A stretch of 64,000 bases of DNA from Candidatus Bathyarchaeota archaeon (GCA_025057795.1 JANXEP010000039.1:111603-175602); one strand, 5' to 3'; positions 27,437 through 37,802 are shown, counted from the stretch's first letter. Notes: generated by a model from the sequence alone, not told the origin. Numbers and translations are program-made.

Positions 27437-28426
27437 TTATTTTTCAATACCAGCCATTTTTCTTATAAATTTACCAACGCTTTCTATCTGGTGGCCATCA
27501 ATCTTTTTCATCAAGGCGTCCAGTACTTCTCTGGCTTTTTCGCTTTTACTTATCCATTCCTTTGCAAATTCTCCGTTTTGAACTGTTTTCACGACTTTTT
27601 TCATGTTTTCTTTGACGTGCTGGTCAATAACTTTTGGACCTACGGTTAAGCCGCCGTATTTTGCTGTATCTGAAACTGCCCTAAGCATTCCTACGAAGCC
27701 TTTCTGGTAAATTAAATCCATTATGAGTTTGGCTTCATTACAAACTTCAAAATAGGCCAGTTCCGGCTGGTACCCAGCTTCCACAAGTACCTCAAAGCCC
27801 GTTTTAATAAGCTCTATGAGGCCGCCGACTAGCACGGCTTGCTCTCCAACCAAATCTGTTTCAGTTTCCTCTTTGAAAGTGGTCTCCAACACGCCGGCCC
27901 TTGTGCACCCTAGGCTCTTTGCGAGAGCCAATGCGGTTTCCAAAGCTTTTCCAGAAGAATTCTGGTACACCGCCACTAGGGCTGGAACACCAAAACCCTC
28001 AAGATAGGTTTCTCGAAGCCTAGGGCCGGGTGATTTGGGAGCAACCATCACAACATCAGCATAAGGGGGAGGAATTATCTGCTTGAAGTGAATGTTAAAG
28101 CCGTGGGAAAAACAAAGCGCTTTTCCCTTAGTCATGTAAGGCGCAATTTGACTTCTGTACACGGCTGGCTGCTCCAAATCTGGAATTAGCATGTGCACTA
28201 TGTCAGCTTTTTTAACAGCCTCGGATACTGGGTAAACTTTAAACCCATCGTTGACAGCTGCCCTTGAGGAAGACCCGTCTGGCCTTAATCCTAAAATAAC
28301 GTTTATTCCTGAGTCCCTCATGTTTTTTGCTTGTGCTTGTCCTTGGCTTCCGTACCCTATCACGGCAACAGTTTTATCTTTTAACGGCTCTAAGCTTACG
28401 TCAGAATCATAATAAACTTTCGCCAT
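27437..28426 (-). CDS. ilvC: Ketol-acid reductoisomerase, class I
   Basis: 329 residues. NADPH Rossmann loop [10 protein letters not shown] (residues 24-33), then the C-terminal knotted helical domain with [17 protein letters not shown], whose Glu/Asp residues bind two Mg ions. It acts on acetolactate and acetohydroxybutyrate for valine and isoleucine. The start has a strong GGAGGTG site. Confidence 0.96.
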   Translation of the reverse strand: MAKVYYDSDVSLEPLKDKTVAVIGYGSQGQAQAKNMRDSGINVILGLRPDGSSSRAAVNDGFKVYPVSEAVKKADIVHMLIPDLEQPAVYRSQIAPYMTKGKALCFSHGFNIHFKQIIPPPYADVVMVAPKSPGPRLRETYLEGFGVPALVAVYQNSSGKALETALALAKSLGCTRAGVLETTFKEETETDLVGEQAVLVGGLIELIKTGFEVLVEAGYQPELAYFEVCNEAKLIMDLIYQKGFVGMLRAVSDTAKYGGLTVGPKVIDQHVKENMKKVVKTVQNGEFAKEWISKSEKAREVLDALMKKIDGHQIESVGKFIRKMAGIEK

Positions 28427-28969
28427 TTACACACCTCCATTACCATCCTCAGCATTCACAGTAATCGACTTTGACCCTCTGGAGAGAGCTGCTATTCCTG
28501 TTCTTACAATCTCTTTTATGCCAAAGGACTTCATCAAATTGATAAAAGCGTCTATCTTGTCTGATCCACCCGTAATTTCGATGATTAGAGTTTCAGGGGA
28601 AGCATCTACGACATGCCCCCTAAAAATATCTACATAGTGTAGAATATCAGCTCTGGCTCTTGTTTCAGGGGCGTGAATTTTTATAAGCGCCATTTCTCTC
28701 GCCACAGTGTTAGCAGCATCCAGCCGGCTGACTTTGACAACTTCAATAAGTTTCTTAAGCTGTTTAACTAGCTGTTCAACGGTTTTCTCGTCTCCCTTAA
28801 TGGTTATAGTCATTCTAGCGAGGTCGCCGCGGTTTATAGGCCCCACAGTAATGCTTTCAATGTTAAAATTTCTCCGCCTAAACATGTTTGAAACGCTATA
28901 TAATACGCCTGGTTTGTTCTCCACAACGGCGGTGATTATATGGGTTCTTTCTGGTTCCATCAACGTCAC
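28427..28969 (-). CDS. ilvN: Acetolactate synthase, regulatory small subunit
   Basis: 180 residues: an N-terminal ACT domain (HIITAVVENKPGVLYSVS) and the C-terminal ALS_ss_C domain. It confers valine feedback on IlvB. A GTG at 28969 overlaps the ilvB stop as GTGA; an ATG nine bases downstream (28960) has GGTGA at five bases and may be the real start. Confidence 0.93.
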   Translation of the reverse strand: MTLMEPERTHIITAVVENKPGVLYSVSNMFRRRNFNIESITVGPINRGDLARMTITIKGDEKTVEQLVKQLKKLIEVVKVSRLDAANTVAREMALIKIHAPETRARADILHYVDIFRGHVVDASPETLIIEITGGSDKIDAFINLMKSFGIKEIVRTGIAALSRGSKSITVNAEDGNGGV

Positions 28970-30663
28970 CCGATTATCATTTCATTTAATCCCCGTTCTG
29001 GAGGAATCATTGGAAGCACATTTTCTTCTGGAGAAATCGGGACATCTATGACCGTTGTAACATCACTATTCATCGCGCTTTTAACAGCCTTAACGAACTC
29101 ATCAAGGGAGCTGACGCGAACACCTTGGGCGCCATATGCTTCGGCTAACTTAACAAAGTCGGGGACGCAACCCAGCTTCACTGCAATGTAACGCCTATTG
29201 TAAAAAAGCCTCTGCCACTGGGCAACCATCCCAAGCATTGAATTGTTCAAAACTATGACCATAACGGGAATGTTTTCCTCCACAGAACATGCAAGTTCTT
29301 GCTCGGTCATTATGAAGCTTCCGTCCCCAGCTATATCAACCACAATCTTGTCAGGACATGCAACCTTTGCGCCAAGCGATGCTGGAAAACCGAAACCCAT
29401 TGTTCCTAACCCTCCTGAAGTGATATATGTTCGGGGCTTAATCACCTTAAAGTGGAGAGCTGCCCACATCTGATTCTGCCCCACCTCCGTCGTAACTATA
29501 GCATCCTCGGGAAGTATCTGCCGAAGGGTTTTCAGTAAAACTGAAGGCTTCATGCTTACGTCGGCAGAACTATTGTTCGTATACTGTTCCTTCACTTCTT
29601 TGACTTTTCTAAGCCAAGCCGAACTTTCCTTTTTCGTGGCTTTCTCCACCAACAAATTATAAATTGCCTTAAGGGCTTTTTTTGCGTCCGCCACTATAGG
29701 AACCTCTACGTCTATGTTTTTTCCTATTTCAGCCGGATCTATGTCTATGTGAATTATTTTTGCGTCTCTACAGAAAACGTCCAGTCTTCCAGTGCTTCTG
29801 TCCGCAAACCTTGTTCCAACGGCTAACAACACATCAGCCTCTAATATCAGTTTGTTTGCTGCGGGATTTCCATGCATGCCAATGTGCCCCAATGAAAGAG
29901 GATGATTTTCGGGAAAACATCCCTTTCCCATCAAAGTTGTTGCCACGGGAGCCATAAGCAGTTCTGCTATTTCTAAGAGCTCTTGGAAAGCATTGGAACT
30001 TCTAACACCGCCTCCGACCAAGATAACCGGCCTTTCAGCGCTAATTAAAAGTTCAGCGGCCTTCTTGACTTGTAAAGGGTGGGGATTTGTTACAGGTTTA
30101 TACCCCAGGAGCTTAATCTCGTCAGAAAACTCCATTTCCACAGTGTCCAACTGCACATCTTTTGGGAGATCTATCAAGACAGGCCCAGGTCTTCCTGTGG
30201 TTGCTATGTAAAAAGCCATTTTTACAATTTTCGGGATTTCTGCAGCGTTCCTAACTTGATGGTTAAACTTGGTTATCGGAGTGGTTATCCCAATTATGTC
30301 GGCCTCTTGAAAGGCATCCCTTCCTATCATGTAAGAAGAGTTATTCCCGCGAGTGCTCACCTGCCCAGTAAAGGCAATGATGGGGGAAGAATCCATGTAA
30401 GCGTTGGCGATGCCCGTAACAAGGTTTGTGGCTCCGGGACCTGAGGTCGCCATGCAAATTCCAGGCTTTCCACAAGCTCTTGCGTAACCGTCAGCAGCGT
30501 GTGCCGCACACTGTTCATGCCTTGATAGTATATGTCTTATATCTGAATCGTAGAGAGCATCGTAGACGGGCATTATTGCTCCTCCAATTATTCCGAAAAT
30601 CACCTTCACATCGTGCTGCTTTAAAGACTCTACGAGAGCTTTTGCACCAGACATTTTAGCCAC
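28966..30663 (-). CDS. ilvB: Acetolactate synthase, catalytic subunit
   Basis: 565 residues from GTG 30663, chosen because AGGTGATC lies just before it; an upstream TTG at 30687 would add eight residues. TPP enzyme: catalytic Glu in SRHEQCAAHAADGYAR, GPGATNLVTG, and the TPP-Mg motif GDGSFIMTEQELACSVEENI near residue 440. It forms acetolactate or acetohydroxybutyrate for valine/leucine and isoleucine. It is followed by ilvN and ilvC. Confidence 0.95.
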   Translation of the reverse strand: MAKMSGAKALVESLKQHDVKVIFGIIGGAIMPVYDALYDSDIRHILSRHEQCAAHAADGYARACGKPGICMATSGPGATNLVTGIANAYMDSSPIIAFTGQVSTRGNNSSYMIGRDAFQEADIIGITTPITKFNHQVRNAAEIPKIVKMAFYIATTGRPGPVLIDLPKDVQLDTVEMEFSDEIKLLGYKPVTNPHPLQVKKAAELLISAERPVILVGGGVRSSNAFQELLEIAELLMAPVATTLMGKGCFPENHPLSLGHIGMHGNPAANKLILEADVLLAVGTRFADRSTGRLDVFCRDAKIIHIDIDPAEIGKNIDVEVPIVADAKKALKAIYNLLVEKATKKESSAWLRKVKEVKEQYTNNSSADVSMKPSVLLKTLRQILPEDAIVTTEVGQNQMWAALHFKVIKPRTYITSGGLGTMGFGFPASLGAKVACPDKIVVDIAGDGSFIMTEQELACSVEENIPVMVIVLNNSMLGMVAQWQRLFYNRRYIAVKLGCVPDFVKLAEAYGAQGVRVSSLDEFVKAVKSAMNSDVTTVIDVPISPEENVLPMIPPERGLNEMIIG

Positions 30664-30738
30664 ATCGATCACCTCTCCTTTCCGCAAAGCATAACTGAAC
30701 TCGGACGGGATTGCAGAAACTATTAGTTGTTAAACATT

Positions 30739-30825
30739 CTATGTTACCTGTTGAGAAGGGATGAAAGATACCCTCACTGGAGGAAGCGATCCCTCATCTT
30801 CATACCTCGTGAAACGGCTTCTCAT
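30739..30825 (-). CDS. Possible 28-residue ORF between cimA and ilvB
   Basis: After the cimA stop there is AAAGGAG and, 12 bases on, an ATG that opens 28 codons ending in TAG. The peptide is basic at its N-terminus and not rich in Leu, Ile or Val, so it is not an obvious branched-chain leader peptide. It occupies much of the only sizeable gap (about 180 bp) in an otherwise tight operon. It may be chance. Confidence 0.25.
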   Translation of the reverse strand: MRSRFTRYEDEGSLPPVRVSFIPSQQVT

Positions 30826-30842
30826 GGCTTAGCTGTTCTCCT

Positions 30843-32412
30843 TTAAAAAGCTTTCGGTTCACCATCAGCCCGTGGCGCTGAACTTGAGCTATCTCCAAAT
30901 TTGTTGTTTCCCGCCATAAGCACGTTCATACCATTCAGCATGGCTTCAACGCTAGCCATCACTATGTCTTCACGAACACCCATAGCTGTAGCGGCCTTTT
31001 CGCCTTTGCGCAAGCGCACGAAAACTTCCACCATGGCGTCTGTTCCTCCCGTGATTGCTTTGACGCTATAATATTCCAAGTGTATTGGTTCAACCTCTGA
31101 GAATGCGCTTCTTATAGCGTTTATTGCAGCATCCACCGGGCCTACGCCGATGCCTGTTCCAATCACGTTTTTTTCGCTAATCTTAAGCCTTACAGACGCT
31201 GTGGGGGTAACCCTGTTACCAGTGACGACCGTTATTTCTTCAAGCTGTATTGGCTTGGCTTTTCGCAATCCCATAACTGATTCAGCTATGGCCAGCAAAT
31301 CTGCGTCCGTAACGGCTTTCCCTTTATCACCTAGCTCTTTCACGCGCAAGAAAATTTCTTCAAGCTGTTTTGGATTAGGCTTTAAACCCATTTGTTCAAG
31401 GACTGCTTCAATGCCATGAGTGCCCGCATGTTTCCCTACAACCATGCGCCTTCTAGCACCAACAAGCTCTGGAGGCATAGGCTCATATGTGGATGGGTGA
31501 GAGAGTACCCCATGAGAGTGGATGCCTGACTCGTGGGAAAATGCGTTTTCACCCACAATAGCCTTGTTTGGCTGCGGGAAAATACCCGTTAAACGTGCCA
31601 CTAAACGAGAAGTGCTGTATAAGAGCTCGGTTTTAATGCCGGTCTCTATGCCATATAACACCTTCAGTGAAGCCACTATTTCCTCTAGCGAAGCGTTCCC
31701 AGCCCTTTCGCCTAACCCGTTGATGGTTGCGTGTACCTGATTGGCCCCAGCTCTTAACGCTGCAATCGAATTGGCTACAGCCATCCCAAAATCATTGTGG
31801 CAGTGTACGCTTATGGGAACTTTTGGGAAAGCCTCTCGAACGTCTGAGAAAAGTTTGTATGCTTTTTCTGGAGTTAATATTCCAACTGTGTCGCAAACAC
31901 ATATTCTGTCGGCGCCAGCTGAAATACCAACATTAAAAACCTCTTTTAAGAACTGGAAATCCGCCCTTGTGGCATCCTCAGCTGATAACTCCACAATCAA
32001 TCCGTGCTTTTTGGCGTATTGGACACAGACTTCAACAATTTTCAAAACTTCTTGCCTTGTCTTTTTCAGTTTATACTGTAGGTGGAGATCAGACGTTGGA
32101 ATCACAAGATGTATACTGTCGGCCTCGCTTTCTACAACAGCATCTATGTCGCCTTTAACGCCCCTTGAACAACTGCATATCTCAGCTTTAAGGCCTTCCA
32201 TGGCTATGGCCTTTATCGCCTCCATTTCGCCCTTTGAAACTGAGGCGAAACCTGCCTCGATAACGTCTACTCCAAGTTCATCCAACTGCTTAGCAATCCT
32301 AAGCTTACTTTCAGGGGTTAGTGAAACTCCAGGGGTTTGTTCGCCGTCTCGGAGGGTGGTGTCAAAAAACTTTATTTTTTCAGGAAAGCGATTCGATAAA
32401 GCAATACCCCAT
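30843..32412 (-). CDS. cimA: Citramalate synthase (LeuA/CimA family), start codon irregular
   Basis: About 523 residues. The HMGL barrel begins with FDTTLRDGEQTPGVSLT and has HCHNDFGMAVAN and NGLGERAGN; a LeuA-type C-terminal domain follows. Motifs HLVIPTSDLH, ELSAEDATRAD and CVCDTVGILTP match methanogen CimA as I recall it, and the place upstream of ilvB fits the isoleucine entry (pyruvate plus acetyl-CoA). No in-frame ATG/GTG/TTG precedes the catalytic N-terminus; the first is TTG 32285, which would delete it. The frame is open to 32414. GAGG at 32420-32423 suits either AUA at 32414 or ATG at 32412, the latter needing one base fewer in the following G run. Confidence 0.82.
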
Positions 32413-32447
32413 ATTCATTCCTCTAGCTTAGCATGCAGATGCGATAA

Positions 32448-32460
32448 TTAAATATAAAGC
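32448..32460. promoter_or_regulatory. Shared divergent TATA element for cimA and ilvD
   Basis: TTAAATATAAAGC reads as a TATA box in both directions. On the plus strand it puts the ilvD transcript start near 32480. On the minus strand it puts the cimA start near 32428, just before the GAGG site. Sharing would co-regulate the two ends of isoleucine/valine synthesis. Confidence 0.5.
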
Positions 32461-32508
32461 TTTTGGTTTCATTTGTTGCACGGACACTGAAATAAGAAGG
32501 CGACATAA

Positions 32509-34167
32509 ATGCGAAGCGACGAAATTAAACGTGGATTGGAAAGAGCACCTCACAGGGCACTACTAAAAGCATTAGGGCTAAGAGACAAGGAAATAGACAG
32601 ACCATTTATCGGCATAGCAAACAGCTATACAACCATAGTTCCTGGCCACATACACCTAAACAAAATCGCAGAGGCGGTCAAGACTGGAATCGTAGCTGCA
32701 GGAGGAACCCCCTTCGAATTCAATACTATAGCTGTATGCGACGGATTAGCCATGAACCATGAAGGAATGCGGTACTCGCTGCCTTCAAGGGAAGTTATTG
32801 CCGACTCTGTGGAAATTATGGTTCAAGCGCACAGACTGGACGCTGTAGTTCTAATTTCAAACTGCGACAAAATCACTCCAGGCATGCTTATGGCCGCTGC
32901 CAGGCTGGATGTGCCTGCAATTCTCGTGACGGGCGGCCCCATGCTTTCGGGTATTGTTGAGGGAAAACGGGTTGGCTACGCATCCGTGTATGAAGCTGTA
33001 GGAGGGGTGCTCGCCGGCAGATTAAGTGCAGAAATGTTGAATAAACTTGAAAATGAAGCTTGTCCTGGATGTGGCGCCTGCAACGGCATGTTCACCGCGA
33101 ACACGATGGCCTGTGTGGCTGAAGCCTTGGGCATGGCTATGCCTTACTGCGCCACCTCGCTGGCAGTAAGTGCCAAAAAACTAAGAATAGCCAGGGCCTC
33201 AGGTGAAAGAATTGTTGAAATGGTGAAAACTGGTTTAAAACCATCAGACATTCTAACAGCAAAAGCTTTTGAAAACGCAATCATAGTGGACATGGCCTTA
33301 GGAGGGTCCACGAATACAGTATTGCACTTATCAGCCATAGCGAGGGAAGCTAATTTTCCCCTACCGCTGTCATTGTTTGACGAAATTAGCAGACGTGTTC
33401 CCCATTTGTGTGACATGATCCCCGGCGGGCCATACGCTGTTGAGGAGCTAGATGCCGCTGGAGGAATACCAGCTCTTATGAACGAACTAAAGCATCTGCT
33501 TCACTTAGATGCTGTTACGGTGACTGGCAAAACCGTCGGAGAAAACATTAGAGACGCTAGGGTAATAAACGCGGAGGTTATTCGCCCAATAACTAACCCT
33601 GTTCACAAAGAGGGGGGGATAGCGGTTCTTAAGGGGAACCTTGCCCCTAACGGAGCTATCGTCAAAACAGCGGCCGTTCCCGACAAAATGCTCACCTATA
33701 GGGGAGAAGCTAACGTCTTCGACTCGGAGAATGATGCGGTTAAAGCTATAAGAGAAGGCGGAATAAGCAGGGGTGAAGTTATTGTTATAAGATATGAGGG
33801 GCCTAAGGGCGGCCCGGGTATGCCTGAAATGCTGTCGCCTACGGCCATGATAGCGGGCATGGGCCTAAGCGATTCAGTTGCCCTTATCACCGACGGAAGA
33901 TTTTCCGGAGCCACGAGAGGACTGTGCGTGGGTCATATCTCCCCAGAAGCAGCAGAGGGGGGCCCAATAGCCCTAATCAAAAACGGAGACATAATCTCAA
34001 TAGATATCCCCAAAAGAGCTATAAATGTGGAACTAAGCGAAGACGAGCTTGAAAACCGCTTGAAATCTTGGAAACCGAGGGAATCGCGCATTAAAAAGGG
34101 ATACCTTGCACGTTACGCCCAGCTTGTTCAATCTGCTTGGACTGGAGGCATCCTAAAAACCTATTGA
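32509..34167 (+). CDS. ilvD: Dihydroxyacid dehydratase
   Basis: 552 residues, IlvD/EDD family. Iron-sulfur cysteines lie in NCDKITPGM and in [16 protein letters not shown]; the C-terminal swivel domain carries [19 protein letters not shown]. It dehydrates dihydroxyisovalerate and dihydroxymethylvalerate. It is transcribed alone, divergent from the cimA-ilv-leu operon. Confidence 0.96.
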   Translation: MRSDEIKRGLERAPHRALLKALGLRDKEIDRPFIGIANSYTTIVPGHIHLNKIAEAVKTGIVAAGGTPFEFNTIAVCDGLAMNHEGMRYSLPSREVIADSVEIMVQAHRLDAVVLISNCDKITPGMLMAAARLDVPAILVTGGPMLSGIVEGKRVGYASVYEAVGGVLAGRLSAEMLNKLENEACPGCGACNGMFTANTMACVAEALGMAMPYCATSLAVSAKKLRIARASGERIVEMVKTGLKPSDILTAKAFENAIIVDMALGGSTNTVLHLSAIAREANFPLPLSLFDEISRRVPHLCDMIPGGPYAVEELDAAGGIPALMNELKHLLHLDAVTVTGKTVGENIRDARVINAEVIRPITNPVHKEGGIAVLKGNLAPNGAIVKTAAVPDKMLTYRGEANVFDSENDAVKAIREGGISRGEVIVIRYEGPKGGPGMPEMLSPTAMIAGMGLSDSVALITDGRFSGATRGLCVGHISPEAAEGGPIALIKNGDIISIDIPKRAINVELSEDELENRLKSWKPRESRIKKGYLARYAQLVQSAWTGGILKTY

Positions 34168-34194
34168 GCCTACTCTAAAATTTCGGAAACAGAT

Positions 34195-34205
34195 AAGTTT
34201 ATAAG
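34195..34205 (+). promoter_or_regulatory. TATA box upstream of the hisG leader
   Basis: AAGTTTATAAG fits the archaeal TATA consensus and predicts a transcript start near 34228. A 6-bp inverted repeat (TAGCCT, 6-base spacer, AGGCTA; 34214-34231) lies between it and the predicted start, a position typical for repressor sites. Confidence 0.5.
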
Positions 34206-34231
34206 TGAACCCATAGCCTTTTTCTAGGCTA

Positions 34232-34372
34232 GTGATGTGAAGTGAGGGGTTGCGTTCACAAAGGGCGATTGCTTTCATCACAAATGAGGTTTCTTCCCTA
34301 GAAAACTGCTCAATGAGCAAGGTAGCGCCACATTTAAATTATGAAATGACCCCTCGACAATTTCACACTTCT
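34232..34372 (+). ncRNA. Candidate structured leader or small RNA upstream of hisG
   Basis: No ORF. Pairings read by eye: an outer helix TGTGAA (34236-34241) with TTCACA (34362-34367) and GAGGGGT (34244-34250) with ACCCCTC (34349-34355); GGCG (34264-34267) with CGCC (34326-34329); inside these, three consecutive hairpins at 34274-34288, 34290-34304 and 34307-34319 with 5-bp stems. A pyrimidine-rich tract follows at about 34368-34375. It could be a 5' leader of the his operon or a separate RNA. The structure is not calculated. Confidence 0.4.
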
Positions 34373-34418
34373 TCCAAAACATGTAAGCTTTTAATGAAGC
34401 CGTGCATGGGTGAGGAAA

Positions 34419-35390
34419 ATGGTTAAGGTAAAGTTTGCCATACCAGCCGGTTCTCTGCAAAAAGCAACCTTTGAAATTCTAGAACGAGCAGGATATCGCG
34501 TGTCAGGCCAAGAACGAAGCTATAGACCAGCCATAAATGACCCTGAAATCGAGCTTAGACTTATGAGACCTCAGGAGATTCCGATACTTGTAAGTGAGGG
34601 ATTATATGACATTGGAATAACGGGTTTAGATTGGATTAAAGAAAACAACGCCGATGTGGAAGTTCTTCAAAACCTAGAGTATGGCAAGATAAAAATTGTG
34701 GTTGCGGTTCCAAAAAGCTGGGACAAAATAAACTCTTTCGCAGGTCTTCTGGAAACTCTCATAAGTGAGGGCAAAAATGTCAGAATATCCGCTGAATACT
34801 TAAACATAACTACCGCCTACATCAAAAATAATCAGGCTTACCGTAAACTTTTCGGCGACCAAGAGCCTTTAATAGTGACTCCTTGGTGGAGGAAGGGAGA
34901 AAACCAGAAAGTTAGAGTCTTCCTTTCTTTTGGAGCCACCGAGGCCAAGCCTCCAGAAGTTGCCGACGCAATAATTGATGTAACAGAAACAGGTACAAGC
35001 CTCGAACAAAACAACTTAAAGGCTATTGACACGGTAATGGAATCCACAGCCTTCCTAATAGCCAACAAAACTTCTTTGGCATCTCCTACAAAACGCGAAA
35101 AAATATTTGATGTACTTGCTTTATTAAAAGGTGTCGTTGACGGGTCAAAGAGGCTGCACATATTCGTCAATGTCAAGGTTGAAAATCTTGAAAAACTGCT
35201 TAAAGAACTGCCGGCATTAAAGAAACCTACGATCGCTCCATTAGCTGACAAAGAATGGTGTTCGGTAAATACAGTGGTTGAAAAAGACGCATTTTTAAAG
35301 ATCTTGCCTACTATTCGCAAACTCGCCCAAGGCTTAGTGGTCTACGAGCCTAGACAGGTTTTAGCCCTAGATGAAGTTGGTTCAAGATGA
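34419..35390 (+). CDS. hisG: ATP phosphoribosyltransferase, long form
   Basis: 323 residues from ATG 34419, which has GGTGAGG at a good distance; GTG 34410 is the alternative. Seen: FAIPAGSLQKATFEILERAG, DIGITGLDWI, the PRPP-loop region ADAIIDVTETGTSL, and a C-terminal regulatory domain of about 75 residues (HIFVNVKVENLEKLLKELPALKKPT-like, from residue 245), which normally binds histidine. It is somewhat longer than usual because of extra residues in the middle (near 130-165). It catalyses the first histidine step. Confidence 0.93.
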   Translation: MVKVKFAIPAGSLQKATFEILERAGYRVSGQERSYRPAINDPEIELRLMRPQEIPILVSEGLYDIGITGLDWIKENNADVEVLQNLEYGKIKIVVAVPKSWDKINSFAGLLETLISEGKNVRISAEYLNITTAYIKNNQAYRKLFGDQEPLIVTPWWRKGENQKVRVFLSFGATEAKPPEVADAIIDVTETGTSLEQNNLKAIDTVMESTAFLIANKTSLASPTKREKIFDVLALLKGVVDGSKRLHIFVNVKVENLEKLLKELPALKKPTIAPLADKEWCSVNTVVEKDAFLKILPTIRKLAQGLVVYEPRQVLALDEVGSR

Positions 35391-36691
35391 AGAGCATGAT
35401 AAAAGTATGGGACGCTTCTTCAGGCTTTCCAAAGTGGATTGAGAGAGAAAAGCCCCTAAGCAAATCTGCTCAGCTCGAAGAGGAAGTCAGGGCGATCATT
35501 GAAGAGGTTAAGGCACGCGGCGATGCTGCACTGCTAGAGTTCACCAGAAAATTTGACGGTGCCTCTCTAACGAACGAGAACTTGAAAGTGAATGCTGAAG
35601 AGATCAAAGAGGCTTATGAAAAGGTCTCTAAGGAACAAGTTTCTGCAATCAAAAAAATAAAACAGAGACTTGAAATAGTCGAGAAATTCACCTTGAAACA
35701 AGCGGAAACAGAAATTGACATGGGAGAAATTTATGTCAAATTCCGCTTGCGACCAATTGAAAGTGTTGGCTGCTATGTGCCAGGAGGAAAAGCCTCCTAC
35801 CCAAGTACTCTAGTAATGACTGTTGTCCCGGCAAAGTTGGCTGGTGTGCCAAGAGTTTTGGTTTGCACACCGCCGAACGCTGATGGGACAGTAAACCCTT
35901 TGACTCTTGTTGCTGCAGATATTTGTAGGGCTGATGAAATTTATAGGGTAGGCGGTGCCCAAGCCATAGCGGCAATGGCGTATGGGACAGAAACCATTAA
36001 GCCCGTGAAGAAAGTTGTGGGGCCGGGAAACAAGTATGTGACTATGGCGAAGATCCTTGTTTCTAGAGATGTTTCCATAGACATGCCAGCTGGTCCAAGC
36101 GAACTTTTAGTCATAGCTGATGAGACTGCAGACCCTCGTTTTATTGCTCTTGATATGTGCTCTCAAGCTGAGCATGGACCGGACAGCATTGTTGGGCTTG
36201 TAACAACTTCAAGAGAAATCGCAGAGAAAGTTCTTTCCGAGCTTGAAAAGATCGCTTATTCTTCACCTAGAAGCAACATTATAGCGGACGTATTATCGAA
36301 CAACGGGTTTGTAATTGTCGGCAAAACTGTCGATGATATGGTAAATATTGCAAACGCCTTCGCGCCAGAACATGTCGAGGTAATTACGAAAAATTCTGAA
36401 CAAGTTGCGGAAAAACTGTACACGGCCGGCCTGATTCTAATAGGCCCCTACAGCCCGGCCTCCTTAAGTGACTATTACAGCGGAACAAATCATGTACTGC
36501 CGACAGGGGGTTTTGGGAGGACTTTTTCAGGTTTATCTTCCCTTGATTTTGTTAGAAGAGTTGCCATTGTTAGCTGCTCTAAGGAAGGATTGTTAAAGGT
36601 TCTCAAGCATATCAAAGTTTTAGCTGAGGCTGAAAATTTACAGAACCACTATAGGGCGGTTAGAGGGAGGTTTAAAGTTGAAGGTTCGTGA
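35387..36691 (+). CDS. hisD: Histidinol dehydrogenase
   Basis: 434 residues. VGPGNKYVTMAKI, DMPAGPSELLVIADETA, the zinc/catalytic AEHGPDS and NHVLPTGG are all present. It carries out the last two oxidations to histidine. It starts by ATGA overlap with hisG and overlaps hisC by 14 bp. Confidence 0.96.
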   Translation: MKSMIKVWDASSGFPKWIEREKPLSKSAQLEEEVRAIIEEVKARGDAALLEFTRKFDGASLTNENLKVNAEEIKEAYEKVSKEQVSAIKKIKQRLEIVEKFTLKQAETEIDMGEIYVKFRLRPIESVGCYVPGGKASYPSTLVMTVVPAKLAGVPRVLVCTPPNADGTVNPLTLVAADICRADEIYRVGGAQAIAAMAYGTETIKPVKKVVGPGNKYVTMAKILVSRDVSIDMPAGPSELLVIADETADPRFIALDMCSQAEHGPDSIVGLVTTSREIAEKVLSELEKIAYSSPRSNIIADVLSNNGFVIVGKTVDDMVNIANAFAPEHVEVITKNSEQVAEKLYTAGLILIGPYSPASLSDYYSGTNHVLPTGGFGRTFSGLSSLDFVRRVAIVSCSKEGLLKVLKHIKVLAEAENLQNHYRAVRGRFKVEGS

Positions 36692-37802
36692 TGCGGAATG
36701 GTTTAGGAGGAAAATCGAGGCAGTTCAACCCATTGGATACGTATTCGGAGACACCGTTAAAAGTGTTGAACTACGTTTTGGTGTGGAACGCTCAAAAATC
36801 GTGAAACTTGACGCAAATGAAAACTTTTTCATACCCCGCGAAAAGCTTGTTGAAATTATAGTGGAGTCTATGGAGGAGGTTGATCCAAGGCTTTACCCAC
36901 AAGAGGAGTTGATGGAACTTCGAGAAAGGTTAAGCGCCTACGTTAAGGTCCCAGCAGATTTTATAGCCATCGGGAATGGAAGCGACGAGCTTATGGAAAG
37001 AGTTGCCCGCTTATTTCTTGAAAGTGGAGAACAAGCCTTAACATTTTCACCTACATTCTCCATGTACCGTCATGCCGTCTGCCTACAAAAAGCAGAACTT
37101 CTGGAGGTCCCCCTAAAGGAAGACTTTTCTCTAGACGCAGAAAACCTCTTATCAAAGACATCACCAAAGACGAGGGTGCTTTTTCTATGTTCCCCTAATA
37201 ACCCAACGGCAAACCAGTTCAAAACAGAGGAGTTAGAGTATTTAATCGAGAAATTTCCGGGTATAGTGGTTGTTGATGAGGCTTATGTGGAGTTTGCCGG
37301 AGACTCCATTGTACAGTTGACTAAAAAATTTGAAAATTTGATAGTTTTGAGGACTTTTTCGAAGGCGTTCGGCTTGGCCGGATTAAGACTTGGATATTGC
37401 GTGGCTGATGCTGAAATCGCGGGTACGCTATCAAAAAATGTTGGGTTGCCATATCCAGTGAACACGATAGCCATAAGAGTTGGTGCAAAAATTTTAGAGA
37501 AAAAATATTTCATGGAAAAAGCAGTAGAACAGCTGAAAGCCGAGCGAGAAAAATTGGTTAGAGCATTAAATGGAGTAGAGGGGGTTAAGGCCTTCGAATC
37601 TCAAACGAACTTTCTATTATTCAAAACTGAAAAGCCATCAGCAGAAGTTTATCATGGCTTGTTAGAGAGAGGAATAGTTGTCAGAAACTTGGGCACTATC
37701 CTCAAATTTAACAATTGCTTTAGAGCTACTGTAGGCTTGCCCAGTATGAATGTTAGGTTAGTCGAAGCTTTAAGGGAAATTTGCGCCTTAAACCGGGGAT
37801 AG
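36678..37802 (+). CDS. hisC: Histidinol-phosphate aminotransferase
   Basis: 374 residues, fold-type I. KLDANENFF, NPNN-type SPNNPTANQF, VVDEAYVEF and the PLP lysine in RTFSKAFGLAGLRLG. The start is TTG inside the end of hisD. Its place in the his operon supports HisC over other aminotransferases. Confidence 0.93.
   Translation: MKVRDAEWFRRKIEAVQPIGYVFGDTVKSVELRFGVERSKIVKLDANENFFIPREKLVEIIVESMEEVDPRLYPQEELMELRERLSAYVKVPADFIAIGNGSDELMERVARLFLESGEQALTFSPTFSMYRHAVCLQKAELLEVPLKEDFSLDAENLLSKTSPKTRVLFLCSPNNPTANQFKTEELEYLIEKFPGIVVVDEAYVEFAGDSIVQLTKKFENLIVLRTFSKAFGLAGLRLGYCVADAEIAGTLSKNVGLPYPVNTIAIRVGAKILEKKYFMEKAVEQLKAEREKLVRALNGVEGVKAFESQTNFLLFKTEKPSAEVYHGLLERGIVVRNLGTILKFNNCFRATVGLPSMNVRLVEALREICALNRG

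Noticed and set aside
30843..32285. cimA starting at TTG 32285
   Set aside because: This would remove the FDTTLRDGEQ catalytic segment, which is clearly encoded just upstream in the same frame.
31741..32451. Plus-strand ORF of 236 codons
   Set aside because: It is the antisense shadow of cimA, whose minus-strand product carries all HMGL-family motifs.
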